From: Hoylesella oralis ATCC 33269
GTDB lineage: Bacteria > Bacteroidota > Bacteroidia > Bacteroidales > Bacteroidaceae
Length of the DNA stretch: 64,000 bases
Assembly (NCBI RefSeq): GCF_000185145.2
Contig: NZ_GL833119.1
Span: 1,356,668 to 1,420,667 of the forward strand
Direction of reading: 5' to 3'
Shown in pieces: positions 53,008 to 62,265 of the stretch. The position numbers were made by a program, and so were the translations under genes. The number at the start of each line of letters is the position of its first letter. The first letter of the stretch is position 1. Below the pieces are notes generated by a model. That model searched no databases and had not been told where the DNA came from. It saw only the letters and a program-made list of their open reading frames with translations.

Positions 53008-54089
53008 TAACATTTCAAAAGTCAATCTTTTCTTATGGAGCAGCATTACAAGCTTATGCTACTTATCAATTTCTGAAATTTCATGATTACAATGTTGAGC
53101 TAATTGATTTATGTACAGAATACAGATTATCTCTAAAAATAGGTAAAAAGTACCCCATTTTTACCCGTCGTTACTATTTGAGTGTATTAAAAGGACTTGT
53201 TGTCTATCACTTGTTACACCCTTTGAAAATAATACGCTTTAGATGTTTTAATAATAGAATTAAATACTCGAAAAAATATAGATCAGTAGATGATTTATAT
53301 AGTGATCCACCTCAATACGAAATTTATTGTACAGGTAGTGATCAATCATGGAATCCCCAACTTGTAAGAGAACCTAAGCCCTATTTGTTAACATTTGTAA
53401 AAGGAGGCGCAAAGTGCATTTCTTATGGTTCAAGTATAGGGACCGAGGCTTTACCGAGAGAATATACTTCATTGTATCAAGAAGCTTTATTAAGATATGC
53501 GCATATCTCAGTACGAGAGAAAAGTGCAAAATATATTATCCAGAAACTTACTTCAAGAACTGATGTCGAAGTAGTTTTAGATCCAACAATGTTATTGCCA
53601 ATAGAGCATTATCTATCTATTGCCAAGGAGGTTCTTAAAGGACGATATATGTTTTGTTATTTTCTAAATGCAAATAAATGTCTTTTAAAATATGCCCAAG
53701 CGATAGCTAAACATAATAATCTATCTTTAGTAATTGGTGGATCAAGTAAAATTAAAGGTGTAAATGCCAAATTCCTGAGTGAAGTGGGCCCTTGTGAATG
53801 GTTGGGACTTATTAAGAGAGCAGCACATATCTTAACAGATTCTTTCCATGGAACTGTATTTGCTATGTTATTGAATGGTAATTTTAAAACTTGTATAGTT
53901 AATTGGGAAAGGGCAACGCGTATTGTAAATCTACTAGAACAATTTAGTTTATCCGATCATCTCAAATCCGATTTTATAGATTTATACAATATTAATGATT
54001 GTGTGATTAATAGAGAGAAATTTATGGAAAGATTAAGTCAATTAAGGAGTCTTTCTGAAGAATATTTTATTAATGCCATAGAGAATTAA
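52980..54089 (+). CDS. Polysaccharide pyruvyl transferase family protein
   Basis: A 369-residue enzyme of the CsaB/WcaK-like family that adds a pyruvate ketal to a sugar using phosphoenolpyruvate. The start IITFQKSIFSYGAALQAYAT is characteristic, as are CTGSDQSWNP, the DPTMLLP region and HILTDSFHGTVFAMLL near the end. It overlaps the Fe-S gene by 28 bases and the next glycosyltransferase by one. The product polysaccharide is probably pyruvylated and thus acidic. Confidence 0.92.
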   Translation: MGSKKYIGIITFQKSIFSYGAALQAYATYQFLKFHDYNVELIDLCTEYRLSLKIGKKYPIFTRRYYLSVLKGLVVYHLLHPLKIIRFRCFNNRIKYSKKYRSVDDLYSDPPQYEIYCTGSDQSWNPQLVREPKPYLLTFVKGGAKCISYGSSIGTEALPREYTSLYQEALLRYAHISVREKSAKYIIQKLTSRTDVEVVLDPTMLLPIEHYLSIAKEVLKGRYMFCYFLNANKCLLKYAQAIAKHNNLSLVIGGSSKIKGVNAKFLSEVGPCEWLGLIKRAAHILTDSFHGTVFAMLLNGNFKTCIVNWERATRIVNLLEQFSLSDHLKSDFIDLYNINDCVINREKFMERLSQLRSLSEEYFINAIEN

Positions 54090-55105
54090 TGCGACAATTA
54101 TTATTATCTATCATAATTCCTGTATACAATGCTGAAGATTATTTACGGCGTTGTATTGATTCCGTATTTAAGCAAGGATTAAATGATAATGAATTTGAGG
54201 TTATTATTATAGATGACGGCTCGCAAGATAAAAGTTATGATATTGCACTGGCAATAGTTTCAGAACATGAAAATATTTTTGTTTGTACTCAAAGAAATTC
54301 CGGACAAGCTGCAGCACGAAATGTTGGATTAGAGAAAGCCAAAGGAAAATATGTAATGTTTGTTGACTCTGATGATTATTTATTTGAAAATACTATAAAG
54401 GATATTATATGCTTAGCAGATAGGAATAATTTGGATTTATGTGTATCCAGAGTGTGTGTGCAGAAATATGACAAAACTACTGTTATATGTTCTGATTTTA
54501 ATAAATTTAGTAATAAATATGTTCTTTCAGGTGAATATGTACTTTTGCATAATGCAAATCCAAGCACAGCATGTGCAAAATTGTATTTGCGAGAATTTAT
54601 AAAATCTGAAAGACTTTCTTTTTATCAAGGTATAGTACATGAAGATGTTGAATTTAGTTATAGAGTTTATGCTTTAGCAAATAGAGTTATGTTTACTGAT
54701 ATTATTTCATATTTCTATTGTTGGAACGATGAGTCTACAGACCATTCAGATAGTTTGGAGAGAAAGATGAAATCTGTTGCCAGTGATTTACAAATAGCCC
54801 ATAATATCAAGGAATTTACGAAAATTAGAGGATTATCTAAGCCATTGAAAAAATATTTTTTATATCAATCTAATTCTATTGTAGTGGGTATATTTCTTTC
54901 TTATTTAAGGAAAGTAAACGACTTACCAAGTTCCTTTATCATCAAAAGTTTATATTTAGCAAAAGAACTTGAACTTTATCCAATAATTGGACGTACTAAT
55001 TCTTGGAAAACAACATTGTGTATTCCTTTTTTGAATAGAGAATGGCTTTTGAGAAAAATGGTTTATGAAAATACTTGTAGATTTAACATATATACAAAAA
55101 GATAG
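54089..55105 (+). CDS. Family 2 glycosyltransferase
   Basis: A 338-residue GT-A enzyme with the family start LSIIIPVYNAEDYLRRCIDS and the DxD-type site FVDSDD. NSGQAAARNVGLEKAKGKYV is the usual middle motif. It transfers one sugar onto the growing repeat unit at the cytoplasmic face. It overlaps the next gene by 41 bases. Donor and acceptor cannot be predicted. Confidence 0.93.
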   Translation: MRQLLLSIIIPVYNAEDYLRRCIDSVFKQGLNDNEFEVIIIDDGSQDKSYDIALAIVSEHENIFVCTQRNSGQAAARNVGLEKAKGKYVMFVDSDDYLFENTIKDIICLADRNNLDLCVSRVCVQKYDKTTVICSDFNKFSNKYVLSGEYVLLHNANPSTACAKLYLREFIKSERLSFYQGIVHEDVEFSYRVYALANRVMFTDIISYFYCWNDESTDHSDSLERKMKSVASDLQIAHNIKEFTKIRGLSKPLKKYFLYQSNSIVVGIFLSYLRKVNDLPSSFIIKSLYLAKELELYPIIGRTNSWKTTLCIPFLNREWLLRKMVYENTCRFNIYTKR

Positions 55106-56189
55106 GCTATATAAGAGTCTTACTATTTATATATTTAGGTTCTTAGATGCGATAGAAATTAGTGTACAAGACTGTTTCAAGCTATTGGTATTAAAAGAAT
55201 GTGAAGCGTATATAAAAGAACGCTATCCTGGAATAGAATGTATCGCCTACAATCCTTATAAAGAAAGTTTGTTAAAAAATCGTTTTATTCAGTTCTTACA
55301 GCGCTGTAAAATATATAGAGGTGTAGTTAATAGTTCAGGATGTGATTGCCTTTTTATACCTAATGATTTAGTTATGTTTTCGTGTGTGAAAACTAAAATT
55401 AAGAAAGTTGTTGTGATACACGATTTAAAAACACTAAAAGGGAAAGCTGGTATTCGAGGTCAATTATCTTTGAGTTTATTTAGGTTTTATTATTGGTTAT
55501 TGATACATTATTCTAATATTGTTATTGCAGTATCTGAATATACGAAAGATGATATATTGAGATTTTTTAAGTCTGTAAATGAACATAAAGTAAAAGTTGT
55601 ATATAATAGCATTGTATTGTCTTCGAAAGCAATAATGCCAATTGGTGTGGAATTGCCTAATAGGTATATCTTATATGTGAATACACTTTTACCTTATAAG
55701 AATATTATGACATTGACGAAAGCTTTTGAACGACTTAAGAATGAAATCGAACATAAGTTAATTATTGTTGGAAATGAAACAGAATATTGGAAGAGTGAAG
55801 TACTTGAATATGTTAATAAACATCATTTGAATAACAAAATTATACATCTACAAAATATATCAGATGAAGGGCTACATTATTTATATGAACATGCAGCGCT
55901 TTTTGTATCACCCTCTATTAGGGAGGGATTTGGATATACTCCTATAGAAGCGGCAATATGTAGATGTCCTGTTATTTGCTCTACATGTGAAGCCTTGCCT
56001 GATACAACGAAAGGTTTATTAAGCTATTACGAACCAGTAATGAATGATAAAAGACTTGCAGATGTGATGAATAAAGTTTTAGAAATTCCTCCTCCTATGG
56101 AAGAATTAGAGCGCATTGCCGTAATTTTTGAGGAGGCCTATTCACCACAAAAACAATTTGCTGCTTTGTTTAAAATACTAAATTCTTAA
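55065..56189 (+). CDS. Family 4 glycosyltransferase
   Basis: A 374-residue GT-B enzyme. The C-terminal domain carries LYVNTLLPYKNIMTLTKAFE and the E-x7-E site SIREGFGYTPIEAAICRCPV, both typical of GT4. The start at 55065 is inside the preceding gene, and the first residues MKILVDLTYIQK fit the first beta-strand of the fold. It adds a sugar to the capsule repeat unit. Confidence 0.92.
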   Translation: MKILVDLTYIQKDRLYKSLTIYIFRFLDAIEISVQDCFKLLVLKECEAYIKERYPGIECIAYNPYKESLLKNRFIQFLQRCKIYRGVVNSSGCDCLFIPNDLVMFSCVKTKIKKVVVIHDLKTLKGKAGIRGQLSLSLFRFYYWLLIHYSNIVIAVSEYTKDDILRFFKSVNEHKVKVVYNSIVLSSKAIMPIGVELPNRYILYVNTLLPYKNIMTLTKAFERLKNEIEHKLIIVGNETEYWKSEVLEYVNKHHLNNKIIHLQNISDEGLHYLYEHAALFVSPSIREGFGYTPIEAAICRCPVICSTCEALPDTTKGLLSYYEPVMNDKRLADVMNKVLEIPPPMEELERIAVIFEEAYSPQKQFAALFKILNS

Positions 56190-56190
56190 G

Positions 56191-56801
56191 ATGTCGAATT
56201 TAAGAGATAGACAATCCTACATAGAATTATTAAGAATAATTTCTATGCTTTTAGTTATGATACTTTATATAGGTTATGCTCTTACCAATCATGTGCATTC
56301 GTACGTGGATAATGTTATCCATGTTTTTATTGAAGGGGCAACAATTATTTGTGTTTTAATGTTTTCGTACTAATCTCTGGCTGGTTTGGGATAAAGTTTA
56401 ATTGTGGAGGGATAGTGAAATTCCATTTTCAAACAGTATTCCTTGCGTCTATTACTTATTTTATTTTGTTTTTATTTGGCAAGGCATCAATAAATCTTAA
56501 GGATTTATGGCATTGTACATTTGGCATTTCCAGCACCTATTGGTTTGTATGGGCCTATTTATTATTGTATATATTCTCACCATTATTGAATACTGCAAAA
56601 ATAGGCGATAATGTGTATATTGGTCCATCTGTTTGTATTGTAGAGAATATTCATATTGGCAATAATGCTACGATTGGTGCCGGTGCTATTGTTGTTAAAG
56701 ATGTTCCTGACGACAGTACTGTAGCTGGTAACCCCGCAAGAGTTATTTCTATGAAAACTCCGGGGCGTTTTATTTGGAGGCGTTGGGAAAATAAAGAATA
56801 A
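56191..56801 (+). pseudogene. Chimeric relic: acyltransferase-3 head fused to hexapeptide acetyltransferase tail
   Basis: The first part (YIELLRIISMLLVMILYIGY) is the N-terminus of a membrane acyltransferase-3 protein. At the T-tract 56354-56357 the frame breaks (stop at 56373) and continues in another frame as NVFVLISGWFGIKF, which lines up with VDVFILLSGWYGIKP of the intact paralogue at 59172. At about 56595, after YLLLYIFSPLLN, it switches to a left-handed beta-helix tail (AKIGDNVYIGPSVCIVENIH, ATIGAGAIVVKDVP, VAGNPARVI) of a serine-acetyltransferase-like enzyme. One frameshift and one internal deletion explain the structure. Confidence 0.8.
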
Positions 56802-56809
56802 TTAATATT

Positions 56810-58000
56810 GTGAAAATCGTATTAATCTCTTTCTCTATGCCAACGGCAACTAATTATGGTGCAGCATCTGCATTACCTTATCATCTTATTAAATTTAGAA
56901 GAGCGGGTATTGATGTTCTGATATATTCATTTAATATAAATCATGCATCAGAAACAATCATATCAGAAACAGAACGTGTTCTTGGAGTCAGGATTCGTAT
57001 AATTCCACTACCTAATTGGTATAATTGGATGTTTAAATTCCATTTATTATTTTTGAGAGTGTTCCTCAAATATCCTTTTATGTCTTATATTACATTACCT
57101 AAATCAATTAAATTGGAAATTGATCAAGTTTGTCCTGATGGAATTTGGATTTATGGGGAAGAATTAACGAAGATTGCTTGTTTATTCAATGATTCTATAT
57201 GTGTGATAACAACTCCTGATAGTGAGGCTATGTATTATTATAGAGTATTGGCTAAACGGAGTGTCGTGATGAAAATAAAATCGTTAATTAAATATTCATT
57301 AATGTATAGGAAATATTCTCGAATGGAGGCTTCATTTCCTTTTGGGGAAAATATTATATACCATTTGGTTGGAAAAGAAGATCGAATATTTATGTCCCAA
57401 ATGAATCCACATATCAAATCAGTTTTTATTAATCATCCGCATTATGACTTTTCCCTTGAAAAAAAAATACATTTTTCTATACCTAAGATAAATATCTTAA
57501 TTGCCGGAAGATATGATTTCTATATGCAGGACAAATGTGATGAAATGCTTAATGTTTTTATTAATAACAAAAAACTAATTTCCAGTTATAAGATAACTTT
57601 TTTGGGAAAAGGATGGAATGTTCTTGTTAAGAAAATGTTGCTGTGTGGTTATGAAATCGTTTATAAAGAATATGTTGATAATTATTTGGAAGAACTTATT
57701 AAACATGATATTCAGTTAACACCAATAGGACTTGGTACAGGGACAAAAGGAAAAGTACTTGATGCTTTTGCGAACGGTCTGATGGTTATAGGTACATTAA
57801 GGGCTTTGGAAAATATAGCTGTAAAATCGGGGGAATCTTGTGTACAATATGATTCAGAGATAGAATTGTTAAATGTATTAATTGATATTCCTTTGAAACG
57901 GAAGAAATATGAACAAATCGCAGAGCGTGGGCGGATTGCAGTTTTAAAAAAACATGATCGAGAAATAATTTCAAATTCTTTTTTCGATTTATTTAATTAA
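56810..58000 (+). CDS. GT-B fold glycosyltransferase (GT4-like)
   Basis: A 396-residue probable glycosyltransferase. The start codon is GTG (56810). MKIVLISFSMPTATNYGAAS opens a Rossmann-type strand, and LTPIGLGTGTKGKVLDAFAN with GLMVIGTL is the donor-binding region of a GT-B enzyme. It is divergent from classical GT4 proteins. It lies between the relic and the polymerase gene. Confidence 0.78.
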   Translation: MKIVLISFSMPTATNYGAASALPYHLIKFRRAGIDVLIYSFNINHASETIISETERVLGVRIRIIPLPNWYNWMFKFHLLFLRVFLKYPFMSYITLPKSIKLEIDQVCPDGIWIYGEELTKIACLFNDSICVITTPDSEAMYYYRVLAKRSVVMKIKSLIKYSLMYRKYSRMEASFPFGENIIYHLVGKEDRIFMSQMNPHIKSVFINHPHYDFSLEKKIHFSIPKINILIAGRYDFYMQDKCDEMLNVFINNKKLISSYKITFLGKGWNVLVKKMLLCGYEIVYKEYVDNYLEELIKHDIQLTPIGLGTGTKGKVLDAFANGLMVIGTLRALENIAVKSGESCVQYDSEIELLNVLIDIPLKRKKYEQIAERGRIAVLKKHDREIISNSFFDLFN

Positions 58001-58005
58001 TTTGT

Positions 58006-59166
58006 ATGTATTTATATCTATTAATATTCACTTTTATAATCGTTGGCTATTTTAGGTGTCATAATAGTAATGATAGGTCTAAGGGATATCTTGTTTGTTG
58101 GATGGTATTCTTATGTATATTTGTAGGGGGAGCAGATATGCTTGGTGGATATGATCGATATATTTATGGCGAACTGTTTGATGAGGTGGCAGATGTTACA
58201 TTATCCGGTGAAGGAAATTACTTATCAAGTTATATTTTTCGACAATATCCTACTGAGATAGGTTTTGATTGGCTTAATGTATTAATTTCTTTTATAACGG
58301 GCAATCGATATTTATTTATCTTTATTTTGACGGCTATTATTTATACCCTACTATTTATTGCATTAGAACGATATACAAATAATTATTTTTTTGCTTTGTT
58401 ACTCTTTATGGGGTTAATATTTTTCTTTACATTTACATATTTACGGCAGTTACTTGGAGTTGGTGTCGCTTGGTTGTCAATAAAATATGTGTATGAACGT
58501 AAATTATGGAAATTTTTGACAATTATGTTAGCTGCGGTATTATTGCATAATTCTGCGATAATTCTTGTTCCAATATATTTCGTTCCTATTCGAAAGTTTA
58601 CTCCTAAATCAATTATGATAATAATGGGAGGGTGTCTTATAGTAGGTGCTTCAGGAATACCGTCAACGCTATTTGATTTATACGGTTCTGTGTCTGAAAT
58701 GCAGAAGAGAGCATCTGCATATGCATATGAAGATATCGGATTTAAAATAGAGTATATTATTGAGTCTTTATTCTTTCTCTATATCATATTGAGTAATTAT
58801 AAGTTAATTCCACGAAATTCCAAGAATATTGTACTATTGAATATGGCATTAATGTATTGTGCTATTTTGATGATCTTTTTTAAGTCATTGAATGGGGGAC
58901 GGCTAGGGTGGTACTATTTGATAGGTCTTATAGCTACTTTATCTTATATCTCTACAAGTAGAAAAAAAATGACAAAAAGTGCTTTAGCGTTGACAGCATT
59001 TAGTACATTGCTATTTATCAGAATTTTATTGTATTCATGGGGACCTCTTGGAACTTTATATCCATATAAGACATTTTTTACAAATGGTGTGCGGGATGGA
59101 GATTGGGTACACGATACTTGGGAATACGATAATAATTATGATAATGATAAATTCTATAGAAAATAA
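58006..59166 (+). CDS. EpsG/Wzy-type polysaccharide polymerase
   Basis: A 386-residue inner-membrane protein with about ten hydrophobic helices. The pattern GADMLGGYDRYIYGELF, EIGFDWLNVLISFIT, and FTYLRQLLGVGVAWLSIKYV followed by LLHNSAIILVPI is that of the EpsG family, which joins repeat units at the periplasmic face. Together with the flippase it indicates a Wzx/Wzy pathway. It follows the glycosyltransferase by 5 bases. Confidence 0.9.
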   Translation: MYLYLLIFTFIIVGYFRCHNSNDRSKGYLVCWMVFLCIFVGGADMLGGYDRYIYGELFDEVADVTLSGEGNYLSSYIFRQYPTEIGFDWLNVLISFITGNRYLFIFILTAIIYTLLFIALERYTNNYFFALLLFMGLIFFFTFTYLRQLLGVGVAWLSIKYVYERKLWKFLTIMLAAVLLHNSAIILVPIYFVPIRKFTPKSIMIIMGGCLIVGASGIPSTLFDLYGSVSEMQKRASAYAYEDIGFKIEYIIESLFFLYIILSNYKLIPRNSKNIVLLNMALMYCAILMIFFKSLNGGRLGWYYLIGLIATLSYISTSRKKMTKSALALTAFSTLLFIRILLYSWGPLGTLYPYKTFFTNGVRDGDWVHDTWEYDNNYDNDKFYRK

Positions 59167-59171
59167 AGTTA

Positions 59172-60218
59172 ATGGTAAATTCCTATATGGTTCGAGAAAA
59201 TTTTAAAGTAAGAGATTCTAATATGGAATTACTGCGTTGTGTTGCTATGTTGTTAGTAATAGTGGCACATACGGATTTTTTATCTTTAGGTGTTCCTCAA
59301 TATACGGAGATTGTAGCGTGTCCAGTTTCTGTATTTTTTCGTTTTTTCGTTCAAGCTTTATCTGTAGTCTGTGTAGATGTTTTCATATTATTGTCTGGAT
59401 GGTATGGTATAAAGCCAACAATAAATCGTTTCTGTGAATTTTTATTTCAAGTATTCTTTTTTTCTCTTTTAATTTATATTGTTTTGGTTTTAATTGAACC
59501 TAACAATTATTTGAATTTAAAGAGTGTTTCAAAAGTATTAATGTTGAATAGTGGAGATTATTGGTTTGTAAAATCTTATATTCTTTTATATTTGTTTTCT
59601 CCGATATTAAATGTTTTTGTCGAGTGTTGTAATAGTTCAAAGCAATTTTTATTATTTCTGTTTCCATTTTTTATTTTCCAAACTATTTATGGATGGCTTA
59701 GTATAAATGGTGCAAATGAATTGGGAGGGGGGTACTCTGCAATATCTTTTATGGGATTGTATTTATTAGCTAGATATATGAGATTATATCCTCATCGATA
59801 TGCAATGTTGAACGCTTATCAGTATTTTATTATTTTCTTTTCTATAGTTTTATTTTTGACGGTAATATCTTATGGTATTACATTAATGGATATACCTGTA
59901 GTTGGAAGGATATTTACTTATACAAACCCTTTGGTTATATTTGAATCAATGACATTAGTTTATGCGTTTTCAAAAATAAAGATAAAGAGTGATGTTATTA
60001 ATTGGATTGCGATTTCTTGCTTTGCTGTATATTTAATTCATGCAAACGAATTTATTTTGAGGGCATATTACGGTTGTTGGATCAAATATTTATTCGATAA
60101 TGAGAATGGTCTTATGTTTATTTTGTATGTTTCCATGACTATTATTTTTGTATTTTTTATTTCAATATTAATTGATAAAATAAGAATAATAATATGGAAT
60201 ATAGTATGCCGGATTTAA
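59172..60218 (+). CDS. Acyltransferase family 3 membrane protein
   Basis: A 348-residue polytopic O-acyltransferase, probably acetylating a sugar of the repeat unit. The start NMELLRCVAMLLVIVAHTDF carries the conserved His, followed by VDVFILLSGWYGIKP. About ten helices are visible. It is the intact paralogue of the relic at 56191 and may have replaced it. Confidence 0.9.
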   Translation: MVNSYMVRENFKVRDSNMELLRCVAMLLVIVAHTDFLSLGVPQYTEIVACPVSVFFRFFVQALSVVCVDVFILLSGWYGIKPTINRFCEFLFQVFFFSLLIYIVLVLIEPNNYLNLKSVSKVLMLNSGDYWFVKSYILLYLFSPILNVFVECCNSSKQFLLFLFPFFIFQTIYGWLSINGANELGGGYSAISFMGLYLLARYMRLYPHRYAMLNAYQYFIIFFSIVLFLTVISYGITLMDIPVVGRIFTYTNPLVIFESMTLVYAFSKIKIKSDVINWIAISCFAVYLIHANEFILRAYYGCWIKYLFDNENGLMFILYVSMTIIFVFFISILIDKIRIIIWNIVCRI

Positions 60219-60231
60219 AGACTCAAAGAAG

Positions 60232-61104
60232 ATGTTAATAACTGTTTTCACCCCTACTTATAATAGAGCTGTATTATTGCGAAGATTATATAAAAGTTTG
60301 AAAAGACAATCTTATAAAGAATTCGAATGGATTATTGTTGATGATGGTTCTACGGATTATACACAAGATATTGTAAAAGATTTTATTAATGAGGGAGTTT
60401 TAAATGTTATTTTCATAAGGCAAGGTAATGGCGGAAAACATCGAGCTGTTAATAAAGGTGTCAGTACAGCAAAAGGTGAATTATTTTTTATCGTAGATAG
60501 TGATGATGTTTTACCGGTCAACTCACTAGAATTTATAGCCGAAACCTATAGGCCTATACGAGATGATTTCTCGTTTGGAGGGGTTTCAGGCGTTGATGGA
60601 TATCTTGATGGACGTATGATCGGTACAGGATTACCGGCAGATTTCGTTGATTGTAATTCTATAGATATACGGTATAAATACCATGTAAAAGGAGATATGG
60701 CTGAAGTGTTTAGAACATCTGTTATGAGGGAATTCCCTTTTCCAGAGATTGAAAGTGAGAAGTTCTGTCCCGAAGTTTTGGTGTGGAATAGAATTGCACA
60801 AAAATATCGATTGAGATATTTTAATAAAATTATTTATATGGCAGAGTATCAAACCAAAGGGCTTACCTCCAAGATAACACAGATACGGATGAAAAGTCCT
60901 ATGGCATCTACGATGTGTTATGCAGAAATGAATGCTTTGAATATTCCTTATAAAGATAAGATGCGAGCGGCCATCAATTATTGGCGTTTCCGTTTATGTA
61001 GTAATGATACTCATAAATTACCTACAATTCCTTTTGTCTGGTTTTGGACGGTATTTATAGGCGGATTGATGCATATAAATGATTTAAGATATAATAAACG
61101 ATGA
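60232..61104 (+). CDS. Family 2 glycosyltransferase
   Basis: A 290-residue GT-A enzyme. MLITVFTPTYNRAVLLRRLY, EWIIVDDGSTDYT, NGGKHRAVNKGVSTAKGELF and the DxD-type IVDSDD are all standard. The last 40 residues are basic and hydrophobic and may contact the membrane. It overlaps the next gene by 4 bases (ATGA). Confidence 0.93.
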   Translation: MLITVFTPTYNRAVLLRRLYKSLKRQSYKEFEWIIVDDGSTDYTQDIVKDFINEGVLNVIFIRQGNGGKHRAVNKGVSTAKGELFFIVDSDDVLPVNSLEFIAETYRPIRDDFSFGGVSGVDGYLDGRMIGTGLPADFVDCNSIDIRYKYHVKGDMAEVFRTSVMREFPFPEIESEKFCPEVLVWNRIAQKYRLRYFNKIIYMAEYQTKGLTSKITQIRMKSPMASTMCYAEMNALNIPYKDKMRAAINYWRFRLCSNDTHKLPTIPFVWFWTVFIGGLMHINDLRYNKR

Positions 61105-62060
61105 CAAATTATAAGATTTCTGTTATTATACCAGTTTATGGAGCGGAAAAATATTTGAGAAAATGTGTAGATAGTATTTTGGCGCAAACTTTTAAAGACT
61201 TTGAAATTATATTGATTGATGATGGTAGCCCGGATAAATCAGGGCAGATTTGTGATGAATATTCTGATAAATATGAGAATGTGGTTACTATTCATCAGAC
61301 TAATAAAGGTATTAATAAAGCTCGTCAGACAGGGGTGGTAGAAGCAAATGCAGAATGGATTACTTTTGTGGATGATGACGATATGTTACCGGCAGATTCT
61401 TTGGTCAATATGTATGCGCAGACAGAGGGTACAGACTTAGTTATTGGTTCGTTTACCAAGCTTTATGTCAAGAAAAATCTTTCATTGGAAGAGTGCCGTA
61501 AAGGGGTTATTAATTCCCAAGTTATTCCTTCACACCCATGGGGAAAGCTTTATCGTAAAGAATTGTTTACAAATTTCATTTTTGATTTTCCAAGAGAAGT
61601 AGATGGGGCAGAGGATATGATCATGAGTATTAGAATTTTGTTTGCTATAGAACGTCCTCCTCATTTTGTCAATGAAAAGGTGTATAATTTTCTACGTCAT
61701 AGGTCAAGTGCTTCGCATAAAATTAAAAAGACTTTAGATTACGAAGATATGTTTGATGAATGTCGTATCATATCTATTCCTGAGAAATTACGTACTCTAT
61801 ATATGAAAGAGATCATTAGTAATCGTATAAATGGATTGATAGGTGTTGCTCTTAATGATCCGTATGCTGTAGCAAATAAGCATCATCACTTTTTCGACAA
61901 GATTTTCCACGATGTTAAATTGTATGATTACAAAATGAATTTGAAAGAAAGAATACTGGTTAATTCCACATCTCCATTGTTGATAAAGTTAATGGCATAT
62001 TCTACAATTGTATTGCCGATACTGAAATATAGATTAGGCTTTTTGGTAAAATCTGAATGA
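61101..62060 (+). CDS. Family 2 glycosyltransferase
   Basis: A 319-residue GT-A enzyme starting ISVIIPVYGAEKYLRKCVDS, with ILIDDGSPDKSGQICDEY and the metal site FVDDDD. HPWGKLYRKELF is the typical acceptor-side motif. It overlaps the previous glycosyltransferase gene by 4 bases. It is the last gene with the strongly AT-rich composition of the locus. Confidence 0.93.
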   Translation: MTNYKISVIIPVYGAEKYLRKCVDSILAQTFKDFEIILIDDGSPDKSGQICDEYSDKYENVVTIHQTNKGINKARQTGVVEANAEWITFVDDDDMLPADSLVNMYAQTEGTDLVIGSFTKLYVKKNLSLEECRKGVINSQVIPSHPWGKLYRKELFTNFIFDFPREVDGAEDMIMSIRILFAIERPPHFVNEKVYNFLRHRSSASHKIKKTLDYEDMFDECRIISIPEKLRTLYMKEIISNRINGLIGVALNDPYAVANKHHHFFDKIFHDVKLYDYKMNLKERILVNSTSPLLIKLMAYSTIVLPILKYRLGFLVKSE

Positions 62061-62072
62061 TACTGTTTTTCT

Positions 62073-62265
62073 ATGAAGATAATTGATACACTCTTATTAC
62101 AAAGAACGAGGGCTCGGAATGCTTGGAGTGAATTATATTTTTTTATATTTAGGAGGATTTGCCAATACAGTGATTGTTAAATATACTCTACCCTCCAAGA
62201 TTTTTGAAGTGAAAGACGGGTCCTGTATATCTATCGGCAAGAATGATATTTTGGAATAGAACATT
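62073..62265 (+). pseudogene. Short relic, possibly of a hexapeptide acyltransferase
   Basis: ATG 62073 opens MKIIDTLLLQRTRARNAWSE and LYFFIFRRI, then stops at about 62180. The neighbouring frame continues VIVKYTLPSKIFEVKDGSCI SIGKN up to 62265. Read together they look like the start of a capsule acetyltransferase, broken by one frameshift and truncated. The identification is weak. Confidence 0.35.

Noticed and set aside
50286..62060. Prophage or integrative element
   Set aside because: AT-rich composition is explained by capsule genes; no integrase, phage or conjugation gene is present.
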